A stretch of 64,000 bases of DNA, taken from positions 168,195 to 232,194 of the forward strand of contig JAJRRO010000092.1 in assembly GCA_024279425.1 (NCBI GenBank), read 5' to 3'. Under the pieces are notes generated by a model. The model had not been told where the DNA came from, did not search any database, and saw nothing but the letters and a program-made list of their open reading frames with translations. Below, in pieces: positions 17,495-27,203 of the stretch. This DNA comes from Bacteroidota bacterium. GTDB taxonomy: Bacteria; Bacteroidota; Bacteroidia; Flavobacteriales; Flavobacteriaceae. How positions within the stretch are numbered: the first letter of the stretch is position 1; each line of letters opens with the position of its first letter. The position numbers and the translations under genes were made by a program.

Positions 17495-18967
17495 ATGGAA
17501 GCTCACCAAAACAAAATTCTCGGAGAAGGTTTAACATACGATGATGTATTGTTGGTACCGGCCTTTTCGGAAGTTCTCCCAAGAGAAATCAATATCAAAA
17601 CGAAATTCACAAGGAATATTTCAATAAATGTGCCTATTGTCTCTGCGGCAATGGATACTGTAACAGAATCCCGTATGGCCATAGCCATGGCCCAAGAGGG
17701 TGGTATTGGTGTGCTACACAAGAACATGACCATTGCACAGCAAGCTATGAAAGTCCGCAAAGTTAAAAGGGCGGAAAGTGGGATGATTATCGACCCCGTT
17801 ACATTACCAGCCACGGCTTTGGTCAAAGATGCGAAGGCCAATATGAAAGAATTCAGCATTGGCGGAATTCCCATTGTAGATAGTCAAGGAACGTTGATAG
17901 GAATTGTGACCAATCGTGATCTTCGGTTTGAGAAGAACAATAGTCGACCCATTTCTGAAGTAATGACGTCTGATAATTTGGTCACCGTTGGTGAAGGAAC
18001 TTCTTTGGAGGAAGCTGAGGATATATTACAAGTAAATAAAATAGAAAAGCTACCTGTGGTCGATGCCAACAATAGATTGGTGGGGTTGATTACCTTTAGG
18101 GATATTACAAAGCTAACTCAAAAACCAATGGCCAATAAAGATCATTTTGGTAGATTACGGGTTGCTGCAGCAATAGGTGTCACAGGTGACGCTGTAGACC
18201 GGGTAGAGGCCTTAGTGAATGCTAGTGTTGATGCTGTAATAATAGATACCGCACATGGCCATACCAAAGGTGTGGTGAATGTTTTAAAGGAAGTAAAAAA
18301 GAAATTCCCGAAACTTGAGGTCATTGTTGGTAATATAGCTACGGGAGCGGCTGCAAAATATTTGGTCGAGGCCGGAGCTGATGCTGTAAAAGTTGGTATA
18401 GGACCTGGCTCTATTTGTACGACAAGGGTTGTTGCAGGAGTAGGCTTTCCCCAATTTTCGGCAGTTTTGGAAGTGGCTGCCGCCATAAAAGGTAGCGGTG
18501 TTCCTGTAATTGCTGATGGTGGAATACGCTATACAGGTGATATTCCCAAGGCCATCGCAGCAGGGGCCGATACCGTAATGTTGGGTTCATTATTGGCCGG
18601 GACTAAAGAATCACCAGGAGAAACCATTATCTATGAAGGTCGTAAGTTTAAATCTTATAGGGGTATGGGTTCTATTGAAGCCATGAGGCAAGGGTCTAAA
18701 GACCGATACTTCCAGGACGTTGAAGACGATATCAAAAAACTTGTTCCCGAAGGTATAGTGGGCCGAGTACCCTATAAAGGAGAACTTTATGAAAGTATCC
18801 ATCAATTCGTTGGAGGTCTTCGTGCGGGTATGGGTTATTGTGGAGCCAAGGATATAAACGCTTTAAAGGAAAACGGAAGGTTTGTGAAAATAACAGCAAG
18901 CGGTATAAATGAAAGCCACCCTCATGACGTGACCATTACCAAAGAATCTCCAAACTATAGTAGGTAA
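17495..18967 (+). CDS. guaB: IMP dehydrogenase
   Basis: A 490-residue cytosolic enzyme oxidising IMP to XMP with NAD, the committed step to GMP. The barrel core holds the catalytic Cys308 in GPGSICTTR. Two CBS domains occupy about residues 95-210 ([37 protein letters not shown]). The mobile flap SKDRYF lies near 418, with the family Arg-Tyr pair. The length is standard. It is convergent with the thioredoxin-like gene, with only 5 bases between stop codons. Confidence 0.97.
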   Translation: MEAHQNKILGEGLTYDDVLLVPAFSEVLPREINIKTKFTRNISINVPIVSAAMDTVTESRMAIAMAQEGGIGVLHKNMTIAQQAMKVRKVKRAESGMIIDPVTLPATALVKDAKANMKEFSIGGIPIVDSQGTLIGIVTNRDLRFEKNNSRPISEVMTSDNLVTVGEGTSLEEAEDILQVNKIEKLPVVDANNRLVGLITFRDITKLTQKPMANKDHFGRLRVAAAIGVTGDAVDRVEALVNASVDAVIIDTAHGHTKGVVNVLKEVKKKFPKLEVIVGNIATGAAAKYLVEAGADAVKVGIGPGSICTTRVVAGVGFPQFSAVLEVAAAIKGSGVPVIADGGIRYTGDIPKAIAAGADTVMLGSLLAGTKESPGETIIYEGRKFKSYRGMGSIEAMRQGSKDRYFQDVEDDIKKLVPEGIVGRVPYKGELYESIHQFVGGLRAGMGYCGAKDINALKENGRFVKITASGINESHPHDVTITKESPNYSR

Positions 18968-18972
18968 GCAAC

Positions 18973-19506
18973 TTATTTTCCCTGTCCGCTATACGCTTTC
19001 CAATCTTTTTCCTTATAAATATCGTCTCCAAAGTACTTGGCAATATTTAGGAAAGGTTTGGGTTTTTGATATCCTGGTACTGGGGATAACATATTCATTT
19101 GTTCATCAAGAAAAATAGTGGTGGGATAACTCATGCGTCCCTGCATTAGGGTCGCCGCGAATTCGTGATATCCTTTTCTGCCCGAGGGCACAAAATTATA
19201 GGTCTTTCCTTTGAATTCAATGGGTTCCTTGCCTTCACCATCCATCTTTACCATATAAAAATTGGCAGCCATATAGGTTGCTACTTCGGGATTTTGAAAG
19301 GTGTCTTTATCCATTTTTTTACACCAGCCGCACCAATCTGTATAAACATCAATAAATATTTTCTTTGGATTTTTATCGGTTTGTGCAAGCTCAACAGCTT
19401 CGATCCAGCTAAGCCATTCAACATCCTGTGCTTGGCTCGTAAAGGAGATGAATCCCGCCAAGAAAAAGATAAATAATTTTTGCGAAAAAGACATTTTTCG
19501 TTTCAT
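18973..19506 (-). CDS. Exported thioredoxin-fold protein (DUF255-like)
   Basis: A 177-residue protein with signal peptide ending about residue 26 (FIFFLAGFISFTSQAQ). The thioredoxin fold has active site CGWC at 59-62 in DVYTDWCGWCKKMDKDTF and the cis-Pro segment YPTTIFLDEQMNM. It is a likely periplasmic thiol oxidoreductase, similar to SoxW/DsbD-gamma-like proteins of Bacteroidota; partners are unknown. It is the last gene before the convergent guaB. Confidence 0.83.
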   Translation of the reverse strand: MKRKMSFSQKLFIFFLAGFISFTSQAQDVEWLSWIEAVELAQTDKNPKKIFIDVYTDWCGWCKKMDKDTFQNPEVATYMAANFYMVKMDGEGKEPIEFKGKTYNFVPSGRKGYHEFAATLMQGRMSYPTTIFLDEQMNMLSPVPGYQKPKPFLNIAKYFGDDIYKEKDWKAYSGQGK

Positions 19507-19567
19507 TGCAAATTGTTTTTGGGTTTAGTCCAATAACTATACCAAAACTAACGAAAATTTACAACCT

Positions 19568-20809
19568 TTATTTTATGCTGGCTTTTACTTTTTTTGGAGC
19601 AAAGAAATCCTTTACATCAACCTGATTTTTTATCAAATCATCAAAAGTTTCGCGTTCTCTGATCAAAATAGCTTTGCCCTTATGCCAAAGTACTTCAGGA
19701 GGCCTGAATCTTGAGTTGTAGTTACTGGCCATTGTAAAACAGTAGGCACCGGCATTTTTAAAGCAGAGTATGTCTCCTTCAGATATTTCATTGATTCTGC
19801 GGTTATTTCCAAAGGTATCCGTTTCACAAATATAACCTACCACAGAATAATATCTTTCCCTGCCCTGTGGGTTCGAGATATTTACGATAGAGTGCGATGC
19901 TCCATAGAGCATTGGTCTTATAAGATGATTGAATCCCGAATCAACACTTGCAAAAACCGTTGAGGTAGTTTGTTTTACTACATTTATCTTAGCCAAGAAA
20001 GAACCGGCTTCACTGACCAGGAACTTTCCTGGTTCAAAAGTTAAAGTCAGGTCTTTTCCATATTCCTTGCAGAATTCATTGAACCTTGTACCCAGCTTTT
20101 TACCAAGTTCATCAACATTGGTTTCAATGTCACCTTCTTTATAGGGTACTTTGAATCCACTGCCAAAGTCTATAAAATCAAGATTTTTGAAATTTTTGGC
20201 TGTCTCAAAAAGAATTTCGGAAGCGTACAGGAAGACATCGATATCCAAAATATCACTCCCAGTATGCATGTGAATGCCATTGATGTTCATTTTGGTCAAT
20301 TCTACAATACGTAGCAGGTGGGGTATTTGATGAATACTTATGCCGAACTTGGAGTCTATATGCCCAACAGAAATGTTTGAATTTCCACCGGCCATCACAT
20401 GTGGATTAATACGTATGCATACAGGAATATCGGGATGCTTACCTCCAAATTGCTCAAGTATCGACAGATTATCAATGTTTATCTGGACACCCAATTTTGC
20501 CGCTTCTTCAATCTCTTCCAAAGAAACACCATTTGGAGTGAAAATTATCGATTCGGGCTTAAAACCTGCCATAAGACCCAATTGAACCTCTTGGATTGAA
20601 ACTGTATCAAGCCCACTACCCAAGCTATTCATTAAACGTAAAATTGTTATATTGGAAAGTGCCTTGGCAGCATAGTTTAACTTCAAACGGCTAACGCCTT
20701 TGAAAGCATTGGTCAATCTTTCGAATTGGGAAATTATTTTTTCTGAATCATAAACATAAACGGGGTTACCATATGTTTGAGCGATTTTAAGTAAATCAGC
20801 ATTCTTCAT
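19568..20809 (-). CDS. lysA: Diaminopimelate decarboxylase
   Basis: A 413-residue PLP enzyme converting meso-diaminopimelate to lysine. The PLP Lys is K49 in LNYAAKALSN. Other marks are HMHTGSDILD, DFGSGFKVPYKEGD, the EPGKFLV phosphate-binding segment and the C-terminal CETDTFG with the substrate-contacting Cys. The length is typical of the class III decarboxylase barrel plus beta domain. The ORF starts at ATG 20809. dapD, of the same pathway, lies far away at 45093-45908. Confidence 0.95.
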   Translation of the reverse strand: MKNADLLKIAQTYGNPVYVYDSEKIISQFERLTNAFKGVSRLKLNYAAKALSNITILRLMNSLGSGLDTVSIQEVQLGLMAGFKPESIIFTPNGVSLEEIEEAAKLGVQINIDNLSILEQFGGKHPDIPVCIRINPHVMAGGNSNISVGHIDSKFGISIHQIPHLLRIVELTKMNINGIHMHTGSDILDIDVFLYASEILFETAKNFKNLDFIDFGSGFKVPYKEGDIETNVDELGKKLGTRFNEFCKEYGKDLTLTFEPGKFLVSEAGSFLAKINVVKQTTSTVFASVDSGFNHLIRPMLYGASHSIVNISNPQGRERYYSVVGYICETDTFGNNRRINEISEGDILCFKNAGAYCFTMASNYNSRFRPPEVLWHKGKAILIRERETFDDLIKNQVDVKDFFAPKKVKASIK

Positions 20810-20981
20810 TATATTGTATACCTTAGTGTTTCAAACAAATCTAACCTACTATTTTGGTTTGGACAAGAAATTCAATGAAATATTAATAAATACAACAATA
20901 TGTTACAAATACAACAATCATTGATTTTAGATTTGTTTGTCCCCACAGCCACGGAGTCGCGTATTTAACTAAAATATTTTT

Positions 20982-21620
20982 ATGAGGTTACCCTTATTCC
21001 CTTTAAAATCCATTTTTTTTCCTGGTGAAACAGTTCCTTTATACATTTTTGAAGAACGTTACAAAGAGCTTATCAAAGATTGCCGGAAAGAAGCCATTAC
21101 CTTCGGAATGCCTGTTTATTTTAATAATCAAATTGCCTATGGTACTGAAGTTCAATTGGTAGAAGTTGTCAACACCTATGATGGAGGTGAGATGGATGTT
21201 GTATGTATAGGGAGGCAGGTATTTAAGATTAATACTTTTGAAAATCCAATGGATGGAAAATTATACCCTGGCGGAGAAGTTGAATTTTTGGAAGGGATCA
21301 ATGACGCTGATCAAACATTGAAGGCCAATATTCTCACAAAAATCAAAGAATTATATGAACTGATGGATGTGCCTTTTACTCCTATCCCAGTAGATAAGTT
21401 CAATATGTACATATTGATTCATAAAATTGGTCTCTCCTTTGAACAGGAGTACGAGCTTTTACAGATGCCCAGGGAATCAGATCGACTTAACTTCATAAAA
21501 TCGCATCTTTTGGTGACTATTGGTGTACTGAAAGAAGTAAATAGGACCAAGGGAGCTATTAAAATGAATGGTGATTTTAGAAATTTTAACCCTTTGGATT
21601 TCGAGGATTTCAAAACTTGA
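20982..21620 (+). CDS. Stand-alone LON substrate-binding domain protein
   Basis: A 212-residue protein resembling the N-terminal domain of Lon protease, without ATPase or protease parts. It shows LPLFPLKSIFFPGETVPLYIFEERYKEL divided over the first 28 residues, then GTEVQLVEVVNTYDGGEMDVVCIG. Such proteins are common in bacteria and of unproven role, perhaps substrate or partner binding. It is divergent from lysA and 74 bases before sucC. Confidence 0.87.
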   Translation: MRLPLFPLKSIFFPGETVPLYIFEERYKELIKDCRKEAITFGMPVYFNNQIAYGTEVQLVEVVNTYDGGEMDVVCIGRQVFKINTFENPMDGKLYPGGEVEFLEGINDADQTLKANILTKIKELYELMDVPFTPIPVDKFNMYILIHKIGLSFEQEYELLQMPRESDRLNFIKSHLLVTIGVLKEVNRTKGAIKMNGDFRNFNPLDFEDFKT

Positions 21621-21663
21621 GGAATCAGCTGAAAATTCATTAGGGTAAATCCTATTGGTTTCC

Positions 21664-21671
21664 TATTTTTG
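21664..21671 (+). promoter_or_regulatory. -7 box ahead of sucC
   Basis: TATTTTTG matches TAnnTTTG and ends 23 bases before the sucC ATG. Confidence 0.4.
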
Positions 21672-21694
21672 CCCCAAACTTTAAGACAATCCAT

Positions 21695-22888
21695 ATGAAC
21701 CTTCATGAGTATCAAGGAAAAGAAATTTTGGCAAGTTTTGGTGTGCGTATTCAGCGTGGTAGAATTGCACATAGCCCAAAAGAAGCAGTTGAAGCAGCAA
21801 AGCAATTAACCGTGGAAACAGGTACGGGTTGGCATGTGATTAAAGCTCAAGTACATGCAGGTGGTCGTGGTAAAGGAGGTGGTGTAAAATTGGCCAAAAA
21901 TTTGCAAGAAGTGGAGGAAATAGCAGGGAATATCATAGGTATGAACCTAATTACCCAACAAACTTCCGCTGAAGGAAAAAAAGTACATCAGGTTTTAATA
22001 GCTGAAGACGTTTATTATCCAGGTGATAGTGAGACCAGAGAGTTCTATATGTCAGTTTTACTTGATCGAGGAAAAGGCAGAAACATGATTATGTATTCTA
22101 CGGAAGGAGGGATGGATATTGAGCAAGTTGCTGAAAAAACGCCTCATTTGATCTTCACTGAAGAAGTTGACCCTTCAACAGGCCTTTTACCTTTCCAAGC
22201 TCGAAAGATTGCCTTTAACCTAGGTCTTTCAGGGACGGCTTTCAAGGAAATGACAAAGTTCGTCTTGTCCTTATACAAAGCATATGTGGAGAGCGATTCT
22301 AATATGTTTGAAATTAATCCCGTTTTAAAAACGTCGGATGATAAGATAATGGCTGTAGATGCCAAGGTGTCTATTGATGATAATGCACTATACCGTAGGA
22401 AGCAATATGCTGAAATGCGAGACTTGCGTGAAGAAAACCCAATTGAGGTTGAAGCAAGGGCAGTTGGTCTTAGTTATGTTGATTTGGATGGTAATGTGGG
22501 TTGTATGGTGAATGGTGCAGGTTTGGCCATGGCCACAATGGACCTTATTAAAATGGCCGGTGGAGAGCCTGCAAACTTTTTGGATGTTGGTGGGACTGCT
22601 GATGCTAAAAGGGTGGAAGAAGCTTTCCGAATCATTTTAAAGGATCCAGCGGTAAAGGCCATATTAATAAATATCTTTGGAGGTATTGTGCGATGTGACC
22701 GCGTGGCGCAAGGTGTTGTTGACGCGTATAAGAATATGGGTGATGCAATTAAAGTTCCAATAATTGTTCGTCTTCAAGGAACCAATGCTGAACTGGCTAA
22801 AGAAATTATTGATAATTCTGGTCTAGCGGTACATTCCGCGGTACAATTCCAGGAAGCTGCGGATATAGTAAAAGAAGTGTTGAGCTAG
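21695..22888 (+). CDS. sucC: Succinyl-CoA synthetase beta subunit
   Basis: A 397-residue TCA-cycle enzyme subunit with an N-terminal ATP-grasp domain (MNLHEYQGKEILASFGV, KAQVHAGGRGKGGGVK, FEINPVLKTSDDKIMAVDAK) and a C-terminal CoA-ligase domain (VNGAGLAMATMDLIK, NIFGGIVRCDRVAQGV). It pairs with SucD, which is not in the window. The length is standard. A strong terminator follows at 22914-22947. Confidence 0.97.
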   Translation: MNLHEYQGKEILASFGVRIQRGRIAHSPKEAVEAAKQLTVETGTGWHVIKAQVHAGGRGKGGGVKLAKNLQEVEEIAGNIIGMNLITQQTSAEGKKVHQVLIAEDVYYPGDSETREFYMSVLLDRGKGRNMIMYSTEGGMDIEQVAEKTPHLIFTEEVDPSTGLLPFQARKIAFNLGLSGTAFKEMTKFVLSLYKAYVESDSNMFEINPVLKTSDDKIMAVDAKVSIDDNALYRRKQYAEMRDLREENPIEVEARAVGLSYVDLDGNVGCMVNGAGLAMATMDLIKMAGGEPANFLDVGGTADAKRVEEAFRIILKDPAVKAILINIFGGIVRCDRVAQGVVDAYKNMGDAIKVPIIVRLQGTNAELAKEIIDNSGLAVHSAVQFQEAADIVKEVLS

Positions 22889-22913
22889 ATTTAAGCGTCT
22901 AGAATCGACTATT

Positions 22914-22947
22914 AAGGACAATGTAATTGGGCATTGTCCTTTTTTTG
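22914..22947 (+). terminator. Terminator after sucC
   Basis: AAGGACAATG and CATTGTCCTT form a 10-bp stem around an 8-base loop, followed by a run of T. Confidence 0.85.
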
Positions 22948-23152
22948 TCTAAACGTTTCTTAGTGGTTATCTAATTTAGGCCCTTTCAAAGGATTTTATA
23001 ATATCGAGTTTCTGCTTTTCCATTGTCAGGAATTAAAAAGCGTTCATTGGCTAAAATTTTGTTAAAGTAAACCATGAGTTGTAACAATATAATTTTTGAG
23101 ACGTCTCTTTAGTAATTCATCAATTAATCATCAATCATTAAACAAGCAAATC

Positions 23153-23488
23153 ATGAGAAAATTAAGTTTAGTATTTGTGGCTGCAATGCTGCTCGCAACA
23201 GGAAACATTTTGGCCAACGATTCAGTTAAAATCGACCCAGCAAAAAAACTGTCCATCCAAATTGGAAAGCTTTTAGGGGATAATTATTTAACTGACAATC
23301 AAGTTGAATTAACAGCTCAGGTGAGATTCACTTTAAATAACAAAGGTGAAATCGTAGTTTTATCTGTTGATACAGAAAACAAAACTTTGGAGTATTTTGT
23401 GAAAACCAAATTAAATTACCAAAAAGCTGATGTTGAAAATGCTACTGAGGGTCGAATGTTTACTGTCCCTATCAGAATTTTAAGTTAG
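23153..23488 (+). CDS. Small exported protein with TonB-like C-terminal pattern
   Basis: A 111-residue protein. I chose ATG at 23153 because it opens a clean signal peptide (MRKLSLVFVAAMLLATGNILAN), whereas the upstream frame adds 19 unconvincing residues. The mature part has VRFTLNNKGEIVVLSVDTEN followed by a helix, which resembles the beta-alpha unit of energy-transducer TonB C-terminal domains, but it is short and lacks the membrane helix and Pro-rich region. It is conserved in Flavobacteriia by my recollection; function unknown. A terminator follows at 23511-23537. Confidence 0.7.
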   Translation: MRKLSLVFVAAMLLATGNILANDSVKIDPAKKLSIQIGKLLGDNYLTDNQVELTAQVRFTLNNKGEIVVLSVDTENKTLEYFVKTKLNYQKADVENATEGRMFTVPIRILS

Positions 23489-23510
23489 ACATACCTGTTC
23501 AACAAAAAAA

Positions 23511-23537
23511 ATCCTGATATTATCAGGATTTTTTTTT
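23511..23537. terminator. Bidirectional terminator
   Basis: ATCCTGATA-TTATCAGGAT hairpin flanked by A and T runs, between convergent genes. The minus-strand DUF1456 gene ends inside its T tract. Confidence 0.8.
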
Positions 23538-23885
23538 GTTTTTATATTTTACTGGGGAAAGATCCTTGTTGATTTGTTTTCGCTGTTTTGTTTTAAAACT
23601 CGGTTTTTTATTTCTGACCTTTTCCGGTTTGACTTTTGAAAGTACATCACCCGGTCTTTTTGGATTTTCCTTAGTACCTCTCAGATGTATAATAAGCCCA
23701 TTCAAAAAATTACGTAGAATTTGATCTCCGCATTCCATATAATTTGGGTGCTCTTCATTTCTGAACAAAGCACCGAGCTCGCTTTTGGTGATTTTAAAAT
23801 CGGCCAATTCTAAAATTTCAACAATCTCATCATCCCTTAGCATTAAAGCTACTCTCAACTTCTTGAAAATATCATTGTTTGTCAT
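23523..23885 (-). CDS. DUF1456 (YehS-like) protein
   Basis: A 120-residue cytosolic protein. The first 75 residues form the helical DUF1456 repeat pair (NNDIFKKLRVALMLRDDEIVE, FKITKSELGALFRNEEHPNY), and the last 45 form a very basic tail (KQRKQINKDLSPVKYKNKKKS). The tail suggests RNA or DNA contact, which is inference. The family is widespread and uncharacterised. Confidence 0.85.
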   Translation of the reverse strand: MTNNDIFKKLRVALMLRDDEIVEILELADFKITKSELGALFRNEEHPNYMECGDQILRNFLNGLIIHLRGTKENPKRPGDVLSKVKPEKVRNKKPSFKTKQRKQINKDLSPVKYKNKKKS

Positions 23886-23978
23886 TTATGTCAAATTTTA
23901 AGCTGATTGCAAATTAGTGATAGTAGGTGATTTTATTACTTCTATCATTGATTTTTATAGAAAAGAGTGCATTTTTAG

Positions 23979-24388
23979 TTATACCATTGCCCATTAGTGG
24001 TTTTAAACGGCTGGACTGTGCATAATTTTAAGGAGAAACTTGGTATTCTTTCTGAAATGATATCTTTCACTAGTGTAGATGATGTTATAAGGTTTGAGAA
24101 ATATGATTTTCACAGAGTGTTGTCCGACAATGGGGTGTTGACGCCAAAACCTTCGAATCACTATTCAATGTAAACATCGAATACATAATACCTAGATCAC
24201 AAGCTTACTGCATTTTGGAATTTCATAAGTCGATCTTACTAATGAATATTGATCAAAGGCAAGACGAAATCGAAATTAATAAGATCCATAATGTTGGTTT
24301 TGGTATGGGATTACCACCATCCGTTATGAAACAGCTGCTTTCCATTATGCATCAATACCCGAACAGGGCTGTCCCACTAGGGTGTTGA
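23979..24388 (+). pseudogene. Probable decayed gene in two frames
   Basis: Between the DUF1456 gene and hsp20 lie about 700 bases without an intact gene. Two abutting open stretches look protein-like. Bases 23979-24173 include WTVHNFKEKLGILSEMISF and end in TAA. Bases 24173-24388, in another frame, include IHNVGFGMGLPPSVMKQLL. Neither has a convincing start or a family I recognise. The frame change at 24173 suggests a frameshifted remnant. The remainder (24389-24591) shows nothing clear apart from the hsp20 upstream region. Confidence 0.35.
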
Positions 24389-24591
24389 TTGAGATTTCAA
24401 GGCGCACTACAATTAGCCTTTCGTTTTGGGTCTTCTCAAACCTAGTAGTTGTATGTTTCTTTTCTAGAGCTCCAAAACGCCATAATGGCACCATTCACTT
24501 CGAATATAGTGACAAAATGACACTACATTGGCATTGGTATAGCTTTTGTCCTTAAAGATTCAACAAGAAGTTTAATTCAAAAAACATAATT

Positions 24592-25017
24592 ATGAGCATA
24601 ATTAAAAGAAATGATGTGTTGTTTCCATCATTGTTAAATGAAATTTTAAAACCAGATTGGTTCGGAGGAATAGAAAATTATAAAAGCAATGTTCCAGCCG
24701 TAAATATTAAGGATAATGAAAAAGACTTTGAACTGGAGCTTGCCGTTCCGGGTAGGAACAAGGAGGATTTTAAAATAGAGGTCAATGAGAACGTATTGAC
24801 CATCTCTTCGGAGGCTAAGATCAAGGAAAATACAGAAAAGGAAAATTATACCCGTAAGGAGTTTACGTATACTGCATTTAAACGGGCTTTTACTTTGCCT
24901 GAAACCATTGACGAAGATAACATAAAGGCAACTTATGTCAATGGTATTTTAAAATTCACCTTGCCAAAAAAGGAAGAGTCCCTTCCCAAACCTAAAAGGT
25001 TAATAGAGCTTTCTTAA
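24592..25017 (+). CDS. Small heat shock protein Hsp20
   Basis: A 141-residue ATP-independent chaperone. The alpha-crystallin domain covers about residues 35-125: VPAVNIKDNEKDFELELAVP, then NVLTISSEAK, and the closing ATYVNGILKFTLPKKEE with the G-I-L motif. It is similar to IbpA/HspA-type proteins of Bacteroidota. A terminator follows at 25085-25116. The upstream stretch holds no clear CIRCE or other heat-shock operator. Confidence 0.93.
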   Translation: MSIIKRNDVLFPSLLNEILKPDWFGGIENYKSNVPAVNIKDNEKDFELELAVPGRNKEDFKIEVNENVLTISSEAKIKENTEKENYTRKEFTYTAFKRAFTLPETIDEDNIKATYVNGILKFTLPKKEESLPKPKRLIELS

Positions 25018-25084
25018 AGAGGTTAAAAAAATTATGTTGTGTCTTTCAAAGACATTTCATAATGGTTGGTTTAGTTGGTTAGTT

Positions 25085-25116
25085 GAAAAGCGCCTTGATT
25101 ACTCAAGGTGCTTTTC
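25085..25116. terminator. Bidirectional terminator between hsp20 and uvrB
   Basis: AAAAGCGCCTTGA and TCAAGGTGCTTTT pair almost fully (one G-T) around a 4-base loop, between convergent genes. Confidence 0.8.
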
Positions 25117-25117
25117 T

Positions 25118-27112
25118 CTATTTACTATCATCTGTCTGCAGCATTTTTATTTCATCACGAAGTTTTGCCGCTTGCATAAAATCCAATTCCTTGGCCGCTT
25201 TTTCCATGGCTTTTCTTTTGATTCGAATCATTTTTTCCACTTGCTCTTTGGTCAGATATTCCAAATCGGGCTCAGCGGCTCTCAGTTCTTCTTTTGCAAA
25301 ATGATAGGTCGATACCGAATTTTTTGCCAAAGCACTATCCAAGCTTTTGTTTAGGGCTTTTGGGGTTATATTGTTCTCAAGATTATAAGCTATCTGCTTT
25401 TCACGGCGGTAATCGGTACCATCGATAGTTTTTTGCATGCTTGCAGTAATTTTATCGGCATACATTATGGCCTTTCCGTTAAGATGTCTGGCGGCTCGCC
25501 CAACAGTCTGGGTCAAAGAGCGATTACTTCTTAAAAAACCCTCTTTGTCTGCATCCAATATAGCCACGAGGGATACTTCTGGCAAATCCAATCCTTCACG
25601 GAGTAAATTAACGCCAATGAGCACATCAAAAACACCCTTTCGAAGATCTTGCATAATCTCCACACGTTCCAGGGTATCTACATCGCTATGTATATAACGG
25701 CACCTGATATTTATTCGAGCCAGATATTTTGTAAGCTCTTCGGCCATGCGTTTGGTCAATGTTGTAACAAGGGTTCTTTCATCTTTTTCAACCCTCAGCT
25801 GAATTTCTTCGACCAAATCATCTATTTGATTTAAACTTGGTCGCACCTCTATGACGGGATCAAGCAGCCCTGTTGGCCTTATTACTTGCTCAACATACAC
25901 TCCCTGACAGTGCTGTAATTCATAGTCCGCAGGTGTCGCGCTTACATAAATAACTTGATTCTGTATAGCCTCATACTCTTCAAATTTCAGAGGCCTATTG
26001 TCCATCGCTGCCGGAAGTCTAAATCCATATTCAACCAGGTTTTCTTTTCTAGAGCGGTCGCCACCGTACATCGCATGAACCTGAGGAATGGTCACATGAC
26101 TTTCATCGACTATCATTAAATAATCATTGGGAAAATAATCCAGAAGACAGAAAGGTCTGGTGCCCGGTTCTCGTCCGTCCAAATACCTTGAATAATTTTC
26201 AATGCCAGAGCAATAGCCAAGCTCTCGAATCATTTCCAAATCAAAGTTAGTGCGTTCTTCCAATCTTTTGGACTCCAAAGGTTTCCCAATTTCCTTGAAA
26301 TAGGCTATTTGATGTACCAAATCATCTTGGATAAGGTGAATGGCATTTTGGAGAACATCGGGAGACGTGACAAACATGTTTGCCGGGTATATAGTAAGGT
26401 TTTCATACACCTCTACAACTTTGTTGTTAAAAGGGTCAAAAGCCTCTATTTCTTCGATTTCATCTCCAAAAAAATGGATTCTAAACGCATGGTCCGCATA
26501 GCTGGGGAAAACATCTACAACATCACCCTTTACCCTGAAGTTCCCGTTTTTAAAATCTGAAGTAGTCCTTGAATAAAGGCTTTGCACCAACATATGTAGT
26601 AATTTGGTTCTTGCAATTATCTGATCTTTGTGTAGCGTAATCACGTTCTTTTGAAACTCTACAGGGTTACCGATACCATAGAGGCAAGAAACGGAAGCGA
26701 CTACCAAAACATCCCTTCTGCCAGATAGTAACGAGGAGGTTGCACTAAGTCTTAACTTTTCTATATCCTCATTTATTGACAGATCTTTTTCAATATAAAG
26801 CCCAGAAGATGGTATATAAGCTTCCGGTTGATAGTAATCATAATAGGAGACAAAATATTCTACCGCGTTTTCAGGAAAAAATTGCTTGAATTCTGAATAT
26901 AACTGGGCTGCTAGTGTCTTGTTGTGAGCTAGAACCAAAGTTGGTCGCTGTACTTTTTCGATGACATTGGCAACGGTGAACGTCTTACCCGAGCCGGTTA
27001 CCCCTAATAAGGTTTGATATCGTTCATCGGTATTGATTCCATCAACCAACTGCCTTATGGCTTCCGGTTGATCACCGGTAGGGCTAAACTCTGAAACAAC
27101 TTTGAATTTCAT
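25118..27112 (-). CDS. uvrB: Excinuclease ABC subunit B
   Basis: A 664-residue helicase-like damage-binding subunit of nucleotide excision repair. Walker A GVTGSGKT lies at 37-44, the beta-hairpin region has YYDYYQPEAYIPSSGLYIEK, the DEAD-like box is DYLMIVDESHVT, and motif VI is QTVGRAARHLNGK. The C-terminal UVR motif (about 625-660, EKMIRIKRKAMEKAAKELDF) binds UvrC. The length and order are standard. Confidence 0.97.
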   Translation of the reverse strand: MKFKVVSEFSPTGDQPEAIRQLVDGINTDERYQTLLGVTGSGKTFTVANVIEKVQRPTLVLAHNKTLAAQLYSEFKQFFPENAVEYFVSYYDYYQPEAYIPSSGLYIEKDLSINEDIEKLRLSATSSLLSGRRDVLVVASVSCLYGIGNPVEFQKNVITLHKDQIIARTKLLHMLVQSLYSRTTSDFKNGNFRVKGDVVDVFPSYADHAFRIHFFGDEIEEIEAFDPFNNKVVEVYENLTIYPANMFVTSPDVLQNAIHLIQDDLVHQIAYFKEIGKPLESKRLEERTNFDLEMIRELGYCSGIENYSRYLDGREPGTRPFCLLDYFPNDYLMIVDESHVTIPQVHAMYGGDRSRKENLVEYGFRLPAAMDNRPLKFEEYEAIQNQVIYVSATPADYELQHCQGVYVEQVIRPTGLLDPVIEVRPSLNQIDDLVEEIQLRVEKDERTLVTTLTKRMAEELTKYLARINIRCRYIHSDVDTLERVEIMQDLRKGVFDVLIGVNLLREGLDLPEVSLVAILDADKEGFLRSNRSLTQTVGRAARHLNGKAIMYADKITASMQKTIDGTDYRREKQIAYNLENNITPKALNKSLDSALAKNSVSTYHFAKEELRAAEPDLEYLTKEQVEKMIRIKRKAMEKAAKELDFMQAAKLRDEIKMLQTDDSK

Positions 27113-27203
27113 GCTTTAAAAATACAAAAAGGTACTGTATTCTGTGGAAGTCTTTGGGACAATAGGGCTTAATAAGCCAACACCATGGTACAGCGAAACT
27201 ATT

